Origin: Hirudo medicinalis
Lineage: Eukaryota > Annelida > Clitellata > Hirudinida > Hirudinidae
Direction of reading: 5' to 3'
Length of the DNA: 64,000 nt
Assembly: GCA_011800805.1 (NCBI GenBank)
Contig: MPNW01000150.1
Coordinates: 243,721 to 307,720 of the forward strand
The notes beneath the pieces are model-generated. The model was given only the letters and a program-made list of their open reading frames with translations. It had not been told where the DNA came from and made no database searches. Of the stretch, positions 61,745 through 64,000 are shown piece after piece (positions within the stretch are counted from its first letter, which is position 1; every line of letters starts with the position of its first letter). The translations under genes and the position numbers were made by a program.

Positions 61745-62455
61745 TCAGAAATGACGATAACGATACAGAGTTTGATTAGAGTGGCGTATGTTCAACAGAA
61801 CTTCAAGACCACTGACGTAAAGGGAAGCTTTCTTTGGAGAGGGAGATTTTGAAGGCGGAGTGAAAACCGGCTGGATCAGTGTTGGTAGTCGAGGGAGGAG
61901 TCTATTCCAGATCTGTGGGCCAACAATATCTATAGATCTGTCATCCAGTGTCGCGCGTCTGGCAGATGATTTGACGAGGGAGCCCCTGGTTGCTGATCTG
62001 AGCTCGCGCCTAGCAGGAATTTGTGCAGCGCGAGTGAAAGGCAGGTGTGACGGTGCATGACCCAGGAGAGACTTGAAAACTAGTGAAAAAAATTTGTAGT
62101 CAATTCTCTGGCAAATGCGTGGCCAGTGGAATATCATGGAGAAGAGGAGTGACATGGTCATGTTTTCTTTTGTTGTTTATGATTTTAGCAGCTGCGTTAA
62201 TGACACGCTGAAGTTGCTCGAGGCGGTAGGCAGGTAGACCGACCAGAGATGAATTGCCGTAATCAATCTCTGATAGGATAAAAGATGTAATGAGAAGCTT
62301 CCGCACATCGAATGAAAATGGAGCAGCAATGCTACGAATTTCCCTGAGAGATGCATAGCAGGAACGAGTTGTTTTGTTGATGTAAATGGTCATGGAACAG
62401 TCTGAGTCCAGCCAGATCCCAAGGTTGCGGACAGCTTGTAGAATATACTTACATA
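61745..62455 (-). mobile_element. LINE remnant, C-terminal RT region (CR1/L2-like)
   Basis: Minus-strand frames encode VRNLGIWLDSDCSM, then ITSFILSEIDYGNSSLVGLP, LQRVINAAAKIINNK, a HWPRICQRIDYKFFSLVFK segment and a tail ending LYRYRHF. These are the ordered C-terminal landmarks of CR1/L2/Rex1-type reverse transcriptases. A frame change near 62105 separates two parts. The element's 3' end lies near 61745. The 5' portion is absent. Confidence 0.88.
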
Positions 62456-62459
62456 GCTG

Positions 62460-63000
62460 ATCAGCTGATGACGTTATTTATCGCAGTTATTAGTCTCCTT
62501 AACATAATAACATATCAATTATTTATAGTGGATAAGAAGACCGAGATCTTTGTAATAATCACTCTTTACTTTTAATTTCTAATATCCATATTTACTTAGC
62601 TTTATCTAAATTTATCTACTGTATCCGCATGAATGGCATCCTCATCTAATTTATGAGGCTTCGAAAATCTGTTGAGGCAAAAGGCCTTCCCTCCGCGATA
62701 AAATTTTGAAAGCCTCTATGACCCCTCTGCTTCTTCTCTTCTCCAGAGTCAGATGACATCTTTTTGATCTTTCCTCACAACTAAACCACTATAAATTAAT
62801 GTTAAGATTAGATCTTTTCATTTTCGTAATGTAATAGAGATTATTCAACAACGAATATGTTTTTACTGAGTGGCATCAGACTTGTATGTCCCAACGTTCG
62901 AAAAAAACTAGGGAGTACAGAAATCGGGAGCAGTCCCTTATCGCAGGCTTTTAGATATTGTCGTCAAACAAGGCGTTATTATAACGGTATAAGTCCTGAC
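62460..63000. other. Intergenic, no gene seen
   Basis: AT-rich with no recognisable coding or repeat signal. Confidence 0.4.
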
Positions 63001-63004
63001 GTTA

Positions 63005-63095
63005 TTAGAATGGCGTATGTTCCGTTGTAACTTCAAGGCCACAATAAATTTAAGGAAAGCTCTCATTTTAAAGTAAAGTTTTCAAGACATAACGC
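63005..63095 (-). mobile_element. Highly decayed LINE 3'-end fragment
   Basis: Segments resembling AGAATGGCGTATGTTC, AACTTCAAGGCCAC and GGAAAGCTCTC match 61770-61860 and 18700-18790 in order. This is the most diverged of the three copies. Confidence 0.55.
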
Positions 63096-63488
63096 AACTG
63101 GACATAATGAGCTTTAGGCGAGGTAAGTTCGACAGCAGCAGTCTTCATATCTAAATTTATTAATATTATTTTTAGTATAATTTTTTAATTATTTAAATAT
63201 ATTGATTTAGCTCACATTAACAACACATTTTATTTAACATTTTTTTAAGCTCATTTTCCTTGAGATAAACAGTGAAACTGGAAACCGGAGTGACAAGAAA
63301 GCGAATAAATATCTTGAATGTTTGCAATGAACATACATAACGAGAAGCGACACTACTAAAAACTACATGATTAGGAATAACTCGGGATCTTTGGATTTAG
63401 GTATGTGTTTGGGCTTTCTAGGTTGATAATTTAATAAAAGCAAAATCGATCGTAAACAAGCAATTCCTATTAACTTGGTAGATATAAT

Positions 63489-64000
63489 ATGGATGATTTA
63501 CAAGAATTTGAAAATCAACTTAAACAAGAAGCCGAAGCCCAAAGGATTAGGGAAGAGGACCCAAACACAGTAAGAAGAGATAAAGATGGCACTGTATACG
63601 AGTTCGACAATGTTCGGAAAGCATGGTTCCCCAAAGTGAGTATTCATTTGATTATATTTACGCTGTAGTACTTGAATATGTTACCATATAAATTCCTTGG
63701 GGTAGTTATTTTATTAGACTATTTAATAGTTGATATATCATCGCTATTTATTTCTATACTCTAAAAGCTAAAAATTATGAACGATTATTGGAAATATAAA
63801 CTAAATTAAGGAAACTGCTTCTGATTAAATTAGTATTTCTGCTTCTTCACAGATTGATGAAGATTTTTTAGCAAAATACCAAATGAATTATGGCACTACT
63901 GCCAATGATTCTACTCCTGATAGTTCAAAGATAGCTTTTGATTGGAGAAAACCTCCCAGTGATATAAACTCGGAAGAGTATCGAATCTGGTATCAGGAAT
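63489..64000 (+). CDS. HTATSF1: HTATSF1 / Cus2-type splicing factor, 5' part
   Basis: Tat-SF1 homologue, a U2 snRNP-associated RNA-recognition-motif protein. Exon 1 is 63489..63635 and exon 2 begins at 63853 and runs off the right edge, giving 98 residues. The start MDDLQEFENQLKQEAEAQ is acidic and helical. The conserved stretch is YEFDNVRKAWFPKIDEDFLA followed by YQMNYG, matching the YEWDLDKKAWFPKITEDFIATYQANYG region of the human protein. The RRM domains would lie to the right of the window. The single junction is GT-AG and phase 0. Confidence 0.9.

Noticed and set aside
1..64000. CRISPR arrays, operons, prophage or other prokaryotic systems
   Set aside because: All coding signals are intron-containing animal-type genes, and the only spaced direct repeats are AT-rich tandem repeats without spacers.

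Overview
The window is eukaryotic: AT-rich, with many short GT-AG (and a few GC-AG) introns, long intergenic stretches, degenerate LINE-type retrotransposons and abundant microsatellites. The gene set (radial spoke protein, nicotinic receptor subunit, TIF1-type TRIM protein, BCL11 zinc-finger protein, SH3BP2-like adaptor) fits an animal. A lophotrochozoan such as an annelid is my guess; the window does not prove it. No prokaryotic, plasmid, CRISPR, rRNA or convincing tRNA features were seen.

Layout. 1-3207 (-): 5' part of the puromycin-sensitive aminopeptidase gene (NPEPPS), head-to-head with LSM7 (+, 4195-5021). 5493-17199 (-): a complete TIF1-family TRIM gene (RING, two B-boxes, coiled coil, poly-Q, PHD, bromodomain), convergent with LSM7; its 6.4-kb first intron holds a dead LINE. 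17.2-30.9 kb: gene-poor DNA with microsatellites, a 35-bp tandem repeat, LINE scraps, two perfect CRE palindromes and a candidate leader exon. 31248-33796 (+): a BCL11-type transcription factor. 34810-36895 (+): Derlin-2. About 37.7-39.7 kb (-): RSPH3, head-to-head with an SH3BP2-like PH/SH2 adaptor (+, 39994-46666) whose second intron carries a hAT-like transposase relic and the 3' end of another LINE. 47197-51669 (-): DEPDC1. 52161-56524 (-): a nicotinic acetylcholine receptor alpha-type subunit lacking an identified signal-peptide exon. 58736-61266 (+): a PH-RhoGAP protein of the ARHGAP22/24/25 group. 61.7-63.1 kb: LINE 3' fragments. 63489-64000 (+): start of HTATSF1.

Coding exons were joined by hand from splice sites, reading phase and protein family similarity recalled from knowledge. 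For LSM7, TIF1, BCL11, DERL2, SH3BP2, DEPDC1 and the RhoGAP gene the joined exons give one uninterrupted frame from ATG to stop, which is strong internal support. Exon boundaries were not tested against transcripts.

The genes do not form one pathway. They are unrelated housekeeping genes (proteolysis, RNA processing, ER-associated degradation, cilia, cell division) and regulatory or neuronal genes, with recurring head-to-head and tail-to-tail pairs. The most unusual points are a nicotinic subunit with charged residues inside its pore helix, a BCL11 protein with a reduced finger set, three GC-AG introns in one gene, a very compact SH3BP2 homologue, and a two-copy dispersed repeat of unknown class.
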